Assembly: GCF_019038595.1 (NCBI RefSeq)
Contig: NZ_JAHOPF010000004.1
Coordinates: forward strand, 191,747-255,746
Origin: Kaistella soli
GTDB lineage: Bacteria > Bacteroidota > Bacteroidia > Flavobacteriales > Weeksellaceae
Reading direction: 5' to 3'
DNA: 64,000 nt
Each line of letters starts with the position of its first letter. Position 1 is the stretch's first letter. The position numbers were made by a program, and so were the translations under genes. The notes below the pieces were generated by a model. It did not search any database. It saw nothing but the letters and a program-made list of their open reading frames with translations, and was not told where the DNA came from. Below are positions 9,666 through 18,601 of the stretch, piece after piece.

Positions 9666-10070
9666 ATGAAAATTATATTGCTACTACACTGCTGTTTCGT
9701 TTTGCTCCTCAATTGTCAAACTGCGACATTTCAAAAAAACAGTAATAATCAAAATCCAGATCAATCTTTTGTTGGAACCTGGAGCGGAGCTTTACCCAAC
9801 AGTAAAAGTCCAATTCATAAGAGTTGGCAAATTACAAGAAAATCAGATGGAAGCTTTACTAAATCTGAAATTTTGTCCATCAAAGGAAGAATGCAAAAAA
9901 TAAACAGAAAAGGTACCTGGTGGATAAAAGATGGGATGTATTATGAAAAGTATGACTTAGATGAAATCTACCAAATTATGGAATATAAGTTACTGAAAGA
10001 TCATAAAATTCAATTCACATCGAAAGAAGATGGTTCTGTTTCTGTAGAATCGCCAGAACTACAGAAATAG
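9666..10070 (+). CDS. Lipocalin-like lipoprotein, small, function unknown
   Basis: A 134-residue protein. The N-terminus is a lipoprotein signal (MKIILLLHCCFVLLLNCQTA; LLNC lipobox with the acylated Cys near residue 17). The mature part starts with a short Asn/Gln linker, then FVGTWSGALP, WQITRKSDGSF and KGTWWIKDGMYYEKY, a pattern common in small lipocalin-like beta-barrel domains of Bacteroidota. It is probably anchored to a membrane facing the periplasm or surface. It lies in the island between rplC and rpsJ, convergent with the metalloprotease gene and separated from it by a bidirectional terminator. The family assignment is by pattern only. Confidence 0.7.
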   Translation: MKIILLLHCCFVLLLNCQTATFQKNSNNQNPDQSFVGTWSGALPNSKSPIHKSWQITRKSDGSFTKSEILSIKGRMQKINRKGTWWIKDGMYYEKYDLDEIYQIMEYKLLKDHKIQFTSKEDGSVSVESPELQK

Positions 10071-10093
10071 ATTTCCAATTGATTGTTAAAAAA

Positions 10094-10128
10094 AAATGGC
10101 TGCTTCCCTTATGGTGAAGCAGCCATTT
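10094..10128. terminator. Bidirectional hairpin terminator between convergent genes
   Basis: A perfect 13-bp stem, AAATGGCTGCTTC (10094-10106) with its complement at 10116-10128, and a 9-base loop. An A-run lies to the left and T-rich sequence follows on the right. It lies between the 3' ends of the lipoprotein gene (+) and the metalloprotease gene (-). Confidence 0.85.
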
Positions 10129-10148
10129 GTATCCACGAAAAGCTCTAG

Positions 10149-12374
10149 TTATTTTTTAATAAATTTAGTTTTGGTTACACTGCCATCATTTGCAAATGAA
10201 ATCACGTAGGATCCCTTTAGTAAACTGCTTACATTGATCTCCCCGTCATCAATCTGTCCTTTTGCGACTAATCTTCCTGTTGCATCATAGATTGTATAAG
10301 TCGATTTTGCCGAAATGTTTTTAACGAAAAGAACATCAGTTGCAGGATTAGGATAAATTTGAACTATATTTTTCCCAATTTCTGAGGTTGCAAGTGCTGC
10401 GGTTAAAGTTACCTTATTCACTGCGTAAAATACGTTTCCGATTGCAGAAACTCTTACGTAAGGAGTCGAAGCCCCTAAAGATGAAGGGAAAGTAACAGCC
10501 GCTGTTCCATTATTGGGAGCAGAAGCAGAAAGAACTGTCCAAGTGGCACCGTTATCAGTAGTATAATCAATTTTTACATTTGCAACATTGTATGGAGCAG
10601 CTGTAGTCCCTGAAACAACCCAAGTCACATTTACAGGACTTCCAGCAGCACCAGAAGCTGCATTTACTTTAAAAGCTGCGGCGGCACCTACTACAACAAC
10701 CTGATTTGCAGAGACTGTTTGAGCTTGTCCTCCAATTTTATTATCGCGTACGGTAACACGGAAATTGGTAGTTCTTGCTACAGTAGAAGCAGCCTCAAAA
10801 TCGGCTGTATTTTTTACAGCACCACCTAATACAGTAGATAATTTGGGGAAATATCTGGTTGGTGAACTTACTGCAGGCAAAGATCTAAAGCTAGCTCCAG
10901 AAGCAGTATTTCCGATATTTGATTTTGTAACACCATTACTCAGTTTACTATAATCTACTTGTTCCCAAGAATAGGTAAGTGCATCCATATCTGGATCAGT
11001 AGCCACTGCGGTGAGAACAAATGCAGTTCCTTTTGGAATTGTATAAGTGGTAGACATTGGCGTAATTACTGGTGGATTATTTGAAATAGGTGTTTCTACA
11101 TCAACACTAGTTGCAGCAAGAACAGCTTGAACCTGATCAATACTTACACTATGAAAGTAAGGGTCAGAATGCGCTTGTACATCGGTAGTAGAACCTGTAA
11201 TACCTGCATATCCCATAATAGTAGAACCAGAACCTGGCTCCATTTCTTTATTTAAGTAATTTTCATAAAAACTGTATGTATGGCTATCACCTAACTGATG
11301 GCCCATTTCATGTGCTACATAATCAATGTCAAAATTATCACCGAAAGGCTGATTATCTGCCGGAGAGGTAATACCACTTCCTTTGTAATTATCTGGTGAT
11401 AAATAGGCATAACCACAATCTTGCGGATCTGCGGGATAAGAGGTAAAAGCGGTATCATTACTTCCGATACAACCGATACATCCAGCATTACCACCACCAC
11501 CAGTCGCGCCGAATAAATGACCAATGTCAAAATCATTATCATTAACCCCAAAAGCTCCATTATGCAGGGTGTTCATCAATTCATAATTCCATTTGCAAAA
11601 TTCTGAGGCAGGGCTGAAAGGGTCTGTTGCAGCATCAGTGAAAATTAAATTGGGAGCATTAATAACATTTAGATGTAAATTAAACTCTTGTTCAAAAACC
11701 CCATTAACCCTCGTCATCGTTGCATTGATTTGAGCTAGTGCACCTGCTGTCCCATTAAAGTACGTCGTGTATTCTCCTGTTACTGCCATTGCAAGTCTCA
11801 ATGTATGGAATTTTTTGTTATTGGACTTACCCTCGGCATCATCCATGAATTTCTGTAATCTAGCAACAGAAGCAACACCCTCTTTGGTTTTGCAGGCAAA
11901 TGCATGTCCTTCTTTACTGGTTTTGCTGTGTAATGAGTAAATCGATTTCTCACCGTTGGCTGCTTCGATAAATTCATATTTCCCGTTGCTGATCATCATC
12001 GACTGAAAATCATTGGGAGCCACACTGAAGCGGATGTATTTAGAAGGATCATCTATCCCGGTTCCTACATAAGATCCCAGTTGGTACTGCGCAGCGACAG
12101 CTTCATCAAAAACCGGAAAACTATTTACTGCAAACCTTTCCATTTTACCTTCAGCATTCGGAATTTCAATCGTTACAGGTTTGCTCAGGTCACCCACTTT
12201 CTGGGCAGACAAAAGTTGCATCCTGATCTTGTTCATGTCTAATTTGTAATAGACAGAATTGTCGCTTTTTCTAGTGATAGATTCGTTTCCTGCTGTTTTG
12301 CTCCATTGCGCCTTTGCAGTGAAAGAACATAAAGTAAGTAATCCTAGAAATAAAGAAGTAATATTCTTATTCAT
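10149..12374 (-). CDS. Secreted reprolysin-like (M12B-type) zinc metalloprotease with T9SS sorting domain
   Basis: A 741-residue exported protease. Residues 1-22 are a signal peptide (ending FTAKAQ). The catalytic domain has the metzincin zinc motif HEMGHQLGDSH (about residues 354-364: HExxHxxGxxH) and a Met-turn, STIMGYAG, some 30 residues later. The following part is a Fn3/PKD-like beta-rich region (TPMSTTYTIPKGTAFVLTAV, then AAAFKVNAASGAAGSPVNVT). The last ~75 residues form a T9SS C-terminal domain (QIYPNPATDVLFVKN ... TKFIKK), so it should be exported through the type IX system and released or attached at the surface. Reprolysin-like T9SS proteases are common in Chryseobacterium. It is in an island bracketed by direct repeats. 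A -10 box lies 19 bp upstream. Confidence 0.93.
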   Translation of the reverse strand: MNKNITSLFLGLLTLCSFTAKAQWSKTAGNESITRKSDNSVYYKLDMNKIRMQLLSAQKVGDLSKPVTIEIPNAEGKMERFAVNSFPVFDEAVAAQYQLGSYVGTGIDDPSKYIRFSVAPNDFQSMMISNGKYEFIEAANGEKSIYSLHSKTSKEGHAFACKTKEGVASVARLQKFMDDAEGKSNNKKFHTLRLAMAVTGEYTTYFNGTAGALAQINATMTRVNGVFEQEFNLHLNVINAPNLIFTDAATDPFSPASEFCKWNYELMNTLHNGAFGVNDNDFDIGHLFGATGGGGNAGCIGCIGSNDTAFTSYPADPQDCGYAYLSPDNYKGSGITSPADNQPFGDNFDIDYVAHEMGHQLGDSHTYSFYENYLNKEMEPGSGSTIMGYAGITGSTTDVQAHSDPYFHSVSIDQVQAVLAATSVDVETPISNNPPVITPMSTTYTIPKGTAFVLTAVATDPDMDALTYSWEQVDYSKLSNGVTKSNIGNTASGASFRSLPAVSSPTRYFPKLSTVLGGAVKNTADFEAASTVARTTNFRVTVRDNKIGGQAQTVSANQVVVVGAAAAFKVNAASGAAGSPVNVTWVVSGTTAAPYNVANVKIDYTTDNGATWTVLSASAPNNGTAAVTFPSSLGASTPYVRVSAIGNVFYAVNKVTLTAALATSEIGKNIVQIYPNPATDVLFVKNISAKSTYTIYDATGRLVAKGQIDDGEINVSSLLKGSYVISFANDGSVTKTKFIKK

Positions 12375-12392
12375 GTTAAATTTTTAAGGCGA

Positions 12393-12400
12393 CAAATGTA
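12393..12400 (-). promoter_or_regulatory. Possible -10 box of the metalloprotease gene
   Basis: TACATTTG on the minus strand matches the TAnnTTTG consensus and lies 18 bp before the ATG at 12374. No TTG is seen 19 bp upstream, so the promoter would be weak or dependent on an activator. Confidence 0.4.
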
Positions 12401-12540
12401 AATAAAAACAGTCTATATTTTTAATAAAATATTGAAATATCTATCATATTTATTACACAAGTATTATTTAAATAAATTAAACCTTACAGAAAAGTCCAAC
12501 GGTTATGAAAAATAAAAAAGTCCCATCAAAAAATGAATAG

Positions 12541-12800
12541 TATTTTGATATTTAATGCAAAAAACTTCAGGGTATGCTGAAGTTTTTGGAATGAACTGAA
12601 TTTGAAACGGTTAATTATAACCCAGCAAATTTTCAACTTTAAAAATAAACTGACTGAAATTTGAGTAAAAACTGAATCTTTCAGGAAATCGGAAAGAGCT
12701 ACTGGTCTTCTTTTTTTATTTCCTCCTCTATCCTCCGGTTCCGCATTTTCAGCTGCTGATTGTCTTCCGCGGCATCAATGGAGTGTGACATATGCAGATC
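12541..12800. repeat. Right copy of the ~255-bp direct repeat flanking the island
   Basis: Matches 8856-9110 in the same orientation. It covers the last ~33 codons of the iron permease-like gene and about 160 bp downstream of it, including its terminator. The core 12603-12722 is identical to 8916-9035 except for one base. Confidence 0.9.
12560..12587 (-). terminator. Terminator after the iron permease-like gene
   Basis: The stem AAAAACTTCAG (12560-12570) pairs with CTGAAGTTTTT (12577-12587) around a 6-base loop; the minus-strand transcript ends in a U-run. It is the counterpart of the hairpin at 8875-8901, with a different loop. Confidence 0.7.
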
Positions 12801-13181
12801 CTCATCCTCCTCGGCGAGCGATGACAGCTTTTCATAATATTTATGCAGCTTATCGAGTTCCTTTTCGGTCAAATCCTCGATATCGACGATTCTGTTGCTT
12901 GCTTTTTCATGGGCTGCAATCAGTTCGTTCAGTTTGATCTGTATGGCTTTAGAATCTTTATTCTGCGCTTTCTGAATGAGGAAAACCATGAGAAAGGTAA
13001 CGATCGTTGTACCGGTGTTGATCACCATTTGCCAGGTCTCAGAAAATTTGAATATAGGACCCGTAGCCGCCCAGATAATTACCAAAATTGTAGCGCCGAT
13101 AAAAGCGCCGGCACTTCCGGTAAATTTACTTGCCCAATTCGCAAAATCGTCAAAAAAACTTTTGTTCTGTCCGTTTTCCAT
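12699..13181 (-). CDS. Low-affinity iron permease-like membrane protein
   Basis: A 160-residue protein when started at the ATG at 13181 (MENGQNKSFFDDFANWASKF). An upstream extension of 32 codons exists but does not look like coding sequence. Two membrane helices are seen: GAFIGATILVIIWAATGPIF and MVINTGTTIVTFLMVFLIQK. They are followed by QNKDSKAIQIKLNELIAA and an acidic coiled C-terminus ending IKKEDQ. This is the pattern of the low-affinity iron permease family (Iron_permease, first described from yeast Fet4); the bacterial members are small and their transport role is not proven. It is located between rpsJ and the protease. Its 3' end is duplicated at 9 kb. Confidence 0.85.
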   Translation of the reverse strand: MENGQNKSFFDDFANWASKFTGSAGAFIGATILVIIWAATGPIFKFSETWQMVINTGTTIVTFLMVFLIQKAQNKDSKAIQIKLNELIAAHEKASNRIVDIEDLTEKELDKLHKYYEKLSSLAEEDEDLHMSHSIDAAEDNQQLKMRNRRIEEEIKKEDQ

Positions 13182-13382
13182 TTGTATTAATTTTTGATCA
13201 CGAAGTGTGCGAACAAATAGTGTGCTAATATTATCCGTCCTAAAATGTACTGCAATCCGAAATATGACAGCTCTCAAGTAAGATTAAGGAAAAAACAAAG
13301 CAGCTGTATGTTTTTGGTATTAAAAATAGAATTAATAAACCGGAGGATTTTATCAATAAATCCTGATCCCCGAAAACAAAAA

Positions 13383-13412
13383 AAATTCCCTCTTCTTTCG
13401 AAAAGGGAATTT
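13383..13412 (-). terminator. Terminator of the str operon after rpsJ
   Basis: AAATTCCC (13383-13390) pairs with GGGAATTT (13405-13412). The inner part (TCTTC with GAAAA) extends the stem with one mismatch, leaving a TTTC loop. On the minus strand it is followed by a run of T. It lies 24 bp after the rpsJ stop and so separates rpsJ transcription from rplC. Confidence 0.8.
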
Positions 13413-13435
13413 CTATCATAGCAAAGTGCAAATTA

Positions 13436-13741
13436 TCACACTTTAATTTCTACGTCAACTCCTGAAGGAAGCTCTAATTTCATTAGGGCATCTACAGTTT
13501 TAGAAGAAGAAGAATAGATGTCCATCAGTCTTTTGTGAGCTGAAAGCTGGAACTGTTCTCTTGCTTTTTTGTTTACGTGCGGAGATCTCAATACGGTGAA
13601 GATTCTCTTGTTCGTTGGCAAAGGAATCGGGCCGTTTACCACAGCGCCGGTTGCTTTTACCGTTCTCACGATTTTCTCAGCAGATTTATCTACTAAATTG
13701 TAATCGTAAGATTTTAATTTTATTCTGATTCTTTGTGACAT
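13436..13741 (-). CDS. rpsJ: 30S ribosomal protein S10
   Basis: A 101-residue protein with [20 protein letters not shown] at the start, and [20 protein letters not shown] and [20 protein letters not shown] in the middle: clear S10. S10 (NusE) also joins transcription antitermination complexes. Here it closes the str operon and is followed by a terminator, rather than by rplC. Confidence 0.98.
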   Translation of the reverse strand: MSQRIRIKLKSYDYNLVDKSAEKIVRTVKATGAVVNGPIPLPTNKRIFTVLRSPHVNKKAREQFQLSAHKRLMDIYSSSSKTVDALMKLELPSGVDVEIKV

Positions 13742-13760
13742 TTTAATTTAGATTTAAAGA

Positions 13761-15878
13761 TTAACCTCTTGCTTTTTCGATTACAGATTCAGCTACGTTT
13801 GAAGGTGCTGCTTCGTATTTCTCGAATTCCATAGAAGATGTAGCTCTACCTGAAGAAAGTGTTCTCAATGTAGTTACATAACCGAACATTTCAGAAAGCG
13901 GAACGAATCCTTTGATTACTTTCGCATTGTTACGGTCATCCATACCATTTACAGTACCTCTTCTTTTGTTAAGGTCACCTACGATATCACCCATGTATTC
14001 TTCTGGAGTTACCACTTCAATTTTCATGATTGGTTCCATGATTACAGGTTTAGCTTTTCTACCAGCTTCTTTGAAGCCCATCTTCGCTGCAAGTTCGAAA
14101 GAAAGTGCATCTGAATCCACAGGGTGGAAAGATCCGTCTTTCAAAGTTACTTTGATACCTTCAATTTCGAAACCTGCTAAAGGACCATTCTTCATCGCTT
14201 CTTTGAAACCTTTTTCTACGGAAGGAATAAATTCTTTAGGAATGTTACCCCCTTTGATTTCATTGATGAATTCAAGACCTGGTTTGTTGTCATCAGCCGG
14301 AGCCAATTCGAACACGATATCAGCAAATTTACCACGTCCACCAGATTGTTTTTTGTAAACTTCTCTGTGGTTAGCAGACATTGTAAGGTTTTCTTTGTAC
14401 TCTACCTGTGGCTGTCCCTGGTTAACTTCAACTTTGAACTCTCTTCTCATACGGTCAACAATAATGTCGAGGTGAAGTTCACCCATACCGGAGATGATTG
14501 TCTGTCCTGAAGCTTCGTCAGTTTTAACCTGGAAAGTAGGATCTTCCTCAGCAAGTTTTGCTAAAGCGTTACCCATTTTATCCTGGTCAGCTTTAGTCTT
14601 AGGCTCTACCGCGATACCGATTACAGGATCAGGGAATACCATAGATTCAAGAACGATAGGATGTTTCTCATCACAAAGGGTATCACCAGTTTTGATGGAT
14701 TTAAATCCAACTGCTGCACCAATATCCCCAGCTTCGATGAATTCAATAGGCTCTTGCTTATTGGCATGCATCTGGAAGATACGGGAGATTCTTTCTTTAT
14801 TGTTTGATCTTGTGTTCAAAACGTAAGATCCAGCATCAAGTCTTCCTGAATAAGCTCTGAAGAATGCAAGTCTTCCTACGAAAGGATCTGTTGCAATTTT
14901 AAAAGCTAATGCCGCGAAAGGCTCAGTAACTGAAGGTTTTCTGGAAATAGGCTCATCTGTTCTTGGATCTGTACCGTCGATTGCCTCCTTGTCCATTGGT
15001 GAAGGAAGATATCTACAAACAGCATCAAGCATGAACTGTACTCCTTTGTTTTTGAATGAAGAACCACATGTCATCGGAATGATGCTCATATCCAAAGTTG
15101 CAGCTCTAAGTGCAGCATGAATTTCCTCTTCAGTAATGGAGTTTTCGTCTTCCATAAACTTCTCAAGAAGATTTTCGTCATATGCAGCGATTTCTTCAAT
15201 CAGCTGTGCTCTGAACTGCTTCACTTCGTCAGCCATCTCAGCCGGGATCTCTACGATATCAAAAGTAGAACCATGATTTTCATCGTGCCATACAATCGCA
15301 CGGTTTTTCACTAAATCTACAACACCTTTGAAATCAGCTTCGTCACCGATTGGCAATACGATTGGAACTGCATTAGAACCAAGCATTTCTTTTACCTGCT
15401 TACAAACGTTCAGGAAATCAGCTCCCTGTCTGTCCATTTTATTTACGAATCCCATACGTGCAACTTTATAGTTGTCCGCAAGTCTCCAATTGGTTTCAGA
15501 CTGAGGTTCTACTCCATCTACTGCAGAGAAAAGGAATACAAGTCCGTCAAGTACACGAAGGGAACGGTTTACCTCTACGGTAAAATCAACGTGTCCCGGT
15601 GTATCGATAATGTTGAAGTGATAATCTTTGGCTTCCGGAAGAGCTTTTCCCTGCTCAGTTGGGAATTTCCAGTCTACAGTTACTGCTGCAGATGTAATGG
15701 TAATCCCTCTTTCAGCTTCCTGCTCCATCCAGTCGGTAGTAGCACCACCTTCATGGGTTTCACCAATTTTGTGATTCTTTCCGGAATAAAATAAAATTCT
15801 TTCTGTAGTGGTGGTTTTCCCTGCATCAATGTGCGCAGCGATACCAATGTTTCTTGTAAGTTTAAGATCTCTTGCCAT
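13761..15878 (-). CDS. fusA: Translation elongation factor G
   Basis: A 705-residue translocation GTPase of standard length. The G-domain motifs are visible: [10 protein letters not shown] (P loop), DTPGHVDF (G3) and [10 protein letters not shown] (G4). Domain IV and V segments such as [18 protein letters not shown] and [20 protein letters not shown] follow. It lies 6 bp after rpsG and 19 bp before rpsJ, the common str-operon position. Confidence 0.98.
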   Translation of the reverse strand: MARDLKLTRNIGIAAHIDAGKTTTTERILFYSGKNHKIGETHEGGATTDWMEQEAERGITITSAAVTVDWKFPTEQGKALPEAKDYHFNIIDTPGHVDFTVEVNRSLRVLDGLVFLFSAVDGVEPQSETNWRLADNYKVARMGFVNKMDRQGADFLNVCKQVKEMLGSNAVPIVLPIGDEADFKGVVDLVKNRAIVWHDENHGSTFDIVEIPAEMADEVKQFRAQLIEEIAAYDENLLEKFMEDENSITEEEIHAALRAATLDMSIIPMTCGSSFKNKGVQFMLDAVCRYLPSPMDKEAIDGTDPRTDEPISRKPSVTEPFAALAFKIATDPFVGRLAFFRAYSGRLDAGSYVLNTRSNNKERISRIFQMHANKQEPIEFIEAGDIGAAVGFKSIKTGDTLCDEKHPIVLESMVFPDPVIGIAVEPKTKADQDKMGNALAKLAEEDPTFQVKTDEASGQTIISGMGELHLDIIVDRMRREFKVEVNQGQPQVEYKENLTMSANHREVYKKQSGGRGKFADIVFELAPADDNKPGLEFINEIKGGNIPKEFIPSVEKGFKEAMKNGPLAGFEIEGIKVTLKDGSFHPVDSDALSFELAAKMGFKEAGRKAKPVIMEPIMKIEVVTPEEYMGDIVGDLNKRRGTVNGMDDRNNAKVIKGFVPLSEMFGYVTTLRTLSSGRATSSMEFEKYEAAPSNVAESVIEKARG

Positions 15879-15884
15879 TTCAGA

Positions 15885-16361
15885 TTAGAATTTAAAGTGT
15901 GAAAATGCTTTGTTTGCTTCAGCCATTCTGTGAGTGTCTGTTTTCTTTTTGTAAGCAGCACCTTCTTCTTTTGCAGCAGCGATAACTTCAGCAGCTAATT
16001 TCTGAGCCATTGATTTATCGTTTCTTGCTTTTGAATATTTAATTAACCATTTCATTGCCATAGAAATTTTTCTGTCAGCTCTGATTGGCATTGGAATTTG
16101 GAAGTTAGCACCACCGATTCTTCTTGAACGTACTTCTACGTGAGGCATTACGTTGGTTAAAGCATCTTTCCAGATCTCCAAAGAAGTTTTTTCGTTTTCT
16201 CCTTTTTTACTTTCTACAAGGTCTAAAGCATCATAGAAAATTTTGAATGCGATAGATTTTTTACCATCCAGCATCAAATTGTTTACAAATCTCGTTACCA
16301 GCTGATCATTAAATTTAGGATCCGGTAACAACGGTCTTTTTTTCGCTTTCGTCTTTCTCAT
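15885..16361 (-). CDS. rpsG: 30S ribosomal protein S7
   Basis: A 158-residue protein starting [40 protein letters not shown] and [20 protein letters not shown] are diagnostic. S7 initiates assembly of the 30S head. The order rpsL-rpsG-fusA is conserved. Confidence 0.98.
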   Translation of the reverse strand: MRKTKAKKRPLLPDPKFNDQLVTRFVNNLMLDGKKSIAFKIFYDALDLVESKKGENEKTSLEIWKDALTNVMPHVEVRSRRIGGANFQIPMPIRADRKISMAMKWLIKYSKARNDKSMAQKLAAEVIAAAKEEGAAYKKKTDTHRMAEANKAFSHFKF

Positions 16362-16387
16362 TGTTTCGTTTCTTTAAAAATTAATGA

Positions 16388-16801
16388 TTACTTTTTCTTA
16401 CCTTTTGCTGGTGCTGCAGCTGCCTGACCTGGTTTTGGTCTCTTAGCTCCGTACTTCGATCTTCTCTGTGTTCTGCCGGCTACTCCAGCGGTGTCCAAAG
16501 CTCCACGAACAATGTGATAACGTACTCCCGGTAGGTCTTTCACCCTTCCTCCGCGTACCAATACTATCGAGTGCTCTTGAAGATTGTGTCCTTCGCCCGG
16601 GATATAAGCGTTGACTTCTTTACCGTTAGAAAGTCTTACCCTTGCAACTTTTCTAAGTGCAGAGTTAGGTTTCTTAGGTGTGGTAGTATATACTCTTGTA
16701 CATACACCTCGTCTTTGTGGACAGGAATCAAGTGCAGCCGATTTACTCTTCTTGGTAAGTGCGACTCTTCCTTTTCTAACTAATTGTTGAATAGTAGGCA
16801 T
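16388..16801 (-). CDS. rpsL: 30S ribosomal protein S12
   Basis: A 137-residue protein beginning [20 protein letters not shown]. The decoding loops [20 protein letters not shown] and [18 protein letters not shown] carry the wild-type Lys residues at the positions where streptomycin resistance changes arise. The C-terminal tail is Ala/Lys-rich. It is the first gene of the str operon, with a strong promoter just upstream. Confidence 0.98.
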   Translation of the reverse strand: MPTIQQLVRKGRVALTKKSKSAALDSCPQRRGVCTRVYTTTPKKPNSALRKVARVRLSNGKEVNAYIPGEGHNLQEHSIVLVRGGRVKDLPGVRYHIVRGALDTAGVAGRTQRRSKYGAKRPKPGQAAAAPAKGKKK

Positions 16802-16825
16802 TTAATTGCTTTTTATTTTAGGGTG

Positions 16826-16855
16826 CAAAACTAATGATTATTTTTTAATCTACAA
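16826..16855 (-). promoter_or_regulatory. Bacteroidota-type promoter of the str operon
   Basis: On the minus strand, TTG (16853-16855), a 19-bp spacer and TAGTTTTG (16826-16833) match TTG-N19-TAnnTTTG. The leader before the rpsL ATG at 16801 would be about 20 bases. Confidence 0.75.
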
Positions 16856-16915
16856 AACACAATTATCTAATTTATAAGAATTTGCGATTTGCGTTTCATC
16901 ATAATCATTTTAGTG

Positions 16916-18526
16916 TCATTTCTGATATATATAAAACCATTGCTTTACATTACTATCAAGATTAAATTTGGAAAGATTTCTCTGAAGAGGCGCCACCTCT
17001 TCAGGTTTTAAGGCATAGAAAACAATCCTGCTGATAGCCGGTCCATAATTTGCGAAAGATGTCCATGAAGAAACAGGAATCCAATTTGCTGGCGGGCTTC
17101 CCGGAAACCATTCAGGGTAAATTACAGCAATTCCGCATTTTTTTTCTTTGGCATAATCTGTAATATACTTTTTGTTTTCTGTAATGTAACGCTCCCGCGA
17201 ATGATGCTTATTATTAATTTTTATTGTTGCAATATCTGTACTTCCAAGGCCCACCATATCCAACAGCTGCACATGACTGAAATAGGAAATGGCACCGATA
17301 TCATTAGCCAATACTTTTTCTCCTTTGTAATATTCCCCCAAAAACCTGGACATTTCTATTTGCTGCTCATTGATACCTTTGCTTGAGTATTTCAGCGGTA
17401 AATGATGATAAACAAAACGGTATGCAGAAACCATAATCACAACGGTCACGCTGCCAATCATTAAGAGATCAGATAAATTAACTTTTATGTTTTTGAATGA
17501 AAATCCTTTAAAAAAGTCAGCAATAATCGGGATAATGACCAGTAATACAGCAATCATCACGTAATTCTCGTACCTATATTTCAGGAAAGCAAAAAGAGAA
17601 TGCAAAACCGCCATCGAAACCACCGTTATGATTAATGTTTCAGATTTAAAAAGCACAGTGATTTTTGACTTTCTGTATTTATTAATTAAATAAACCACAA
17701 TAATTACAAACGGAAAGAAAAGACATTTATAAAAACTGGAATTAAGCAAAATTCCTTTCTCCAGAATATTCCATATACTATATAAGAAATGTTCATCTGA
17801 AGGATAACTTCCCTTTATCATGACAGAATTGGGAAAAAAGTATCCGCCACTTTTTACAGAGATTAAGCCGAAAATAACAATAGGCAAAAAGCCGGTGATC
17901 AAAACCAACACCGATTTCCAAATTTCTTTTCTCAGCGAAAGTGCCAGAGCTAAACTCACTGTAAAAAACATGCTTTCAAACCTTATAACCGAAATGAAAA
18001 ATACAACAGCAAGCATTTTCAAAAAGTCTCTTCGATCGAAATCAGAATTTACGTTTTGATGAATTAGATAAACTGCCACAGTTATTAAGAACATGTGAAG
18101 CGTATGCTCCATACCCAATAAAGCAGAAAAATATAACATAGAAAAAGGAAGAAGCAATACAATTGCCCACTTCATCTCGCGCTCCCCATAATTTTCTTTG
18201 AAATACCTGTACACCATATATACAGTGAGGTATCCAAAAAAGACGTTAATAATTAATGGGTAATATTCCCAGTCTCCAAAGACTTTTATTAATGCAGTAA
18301 GTAACAATGTGTATAGTATGGAGGAAGAGGCGCTGTCAAAGCCACTGGTGTTAACACTCCATATTCCATAATCTGCAAAATTCCTTGCTAAAGCTAAATG
18401 AATATATACATCATCAATAGGATAAATATAGCGATGACCTTCCGGCAACTGCCACCAACCAAGAAAAAAATAAAAACCAGTGACAATTGTGAAAATTAGT
18501 AAAAACGCATATAAATACTTCCTCAT
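16916..18526 (-). CDS. Polytopic membrane protein, GT-C glycosyltransferase-like
   Basis: About 536 residues, starting at MRKYLYAFLLIFTIVTGFYF (ATG at 18526; a start 5 codons earlier is possible). Some 10-11 hydrophobic helices fill the first two thirds. Between helices 1 and 2 there is an acidic pair in PIDDVYIHLALARNFADYGI, similar to the catalytic Asp motif in the first loop of GT-C glycosyltransferases (ArnT/PMT type), which use lipid-linked sugars. The C-terminal part is soluble, with VLANDIGAISYFSHVQLLDM. It is likely to act on a surface glycan, but the substrate is unknown. It diverges from the LRR gene, with 75 bp between the start codons. No terminator is obvious. Confidence 0.6.
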   Translation of the reverse strand: MRKYLYAFLLIFTIVTGFYFFLGWWQLPEGHRYIYPIDDVYIHLALARNFADYGIWSVNTSGFDSASSSILYTLLLTALIKVFGDWEYYPLIINVFFGYLTVYMVYRYFKENYGEREMKWAIVLLLPFSMLYFSALLGMEHTLHMFLITVAVYLIHQNVNSDFDRRDFLKMLAVVFFISVIRFESMFFTVSLALALSLRKEIWKSVLVLITGFLPIVIFGLISVKSGGYFFPNSVMIKGSYPSDEHFLYSIWNILEKGILLNSSFYKCLFFPFVIIVVYLINKYRKSKITVLFKSETLIITVVSMAVLHSLFAFLKYRYENYVMIAVLLVIIPIIADFFKGFSFKNIKVNLSDLLMIGSVTVVIMVSAYRFVYHHLPLKYSSKGINEQQIEMSRFLGEYYKGEKVLANDIGAISYFSHVQLLDMVGLGSTDIATIKINNKHHSRERYITENKKYITDYAKEKKCGIAVIYPEWFPGSPPANWIPVSSWTSFANYGPAISRIVFYALKPEEVAPLQRNLSKFNLDSNVKQWFYIYQK

Positions 18527-18601
18527 GGTGCAAATATGCAAAATTTAATTCCTTATCTCAACTTTTACTATATATTTGTACTCCGAAAACACAAATATCT
18601 G

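Noticed and set aside
13240-13431. 63-codon open frame between the permease-like gene and rpsJ
   Set aside because: It spans the rpsJ terminator hairpin and has no recognisable domain or start signal.
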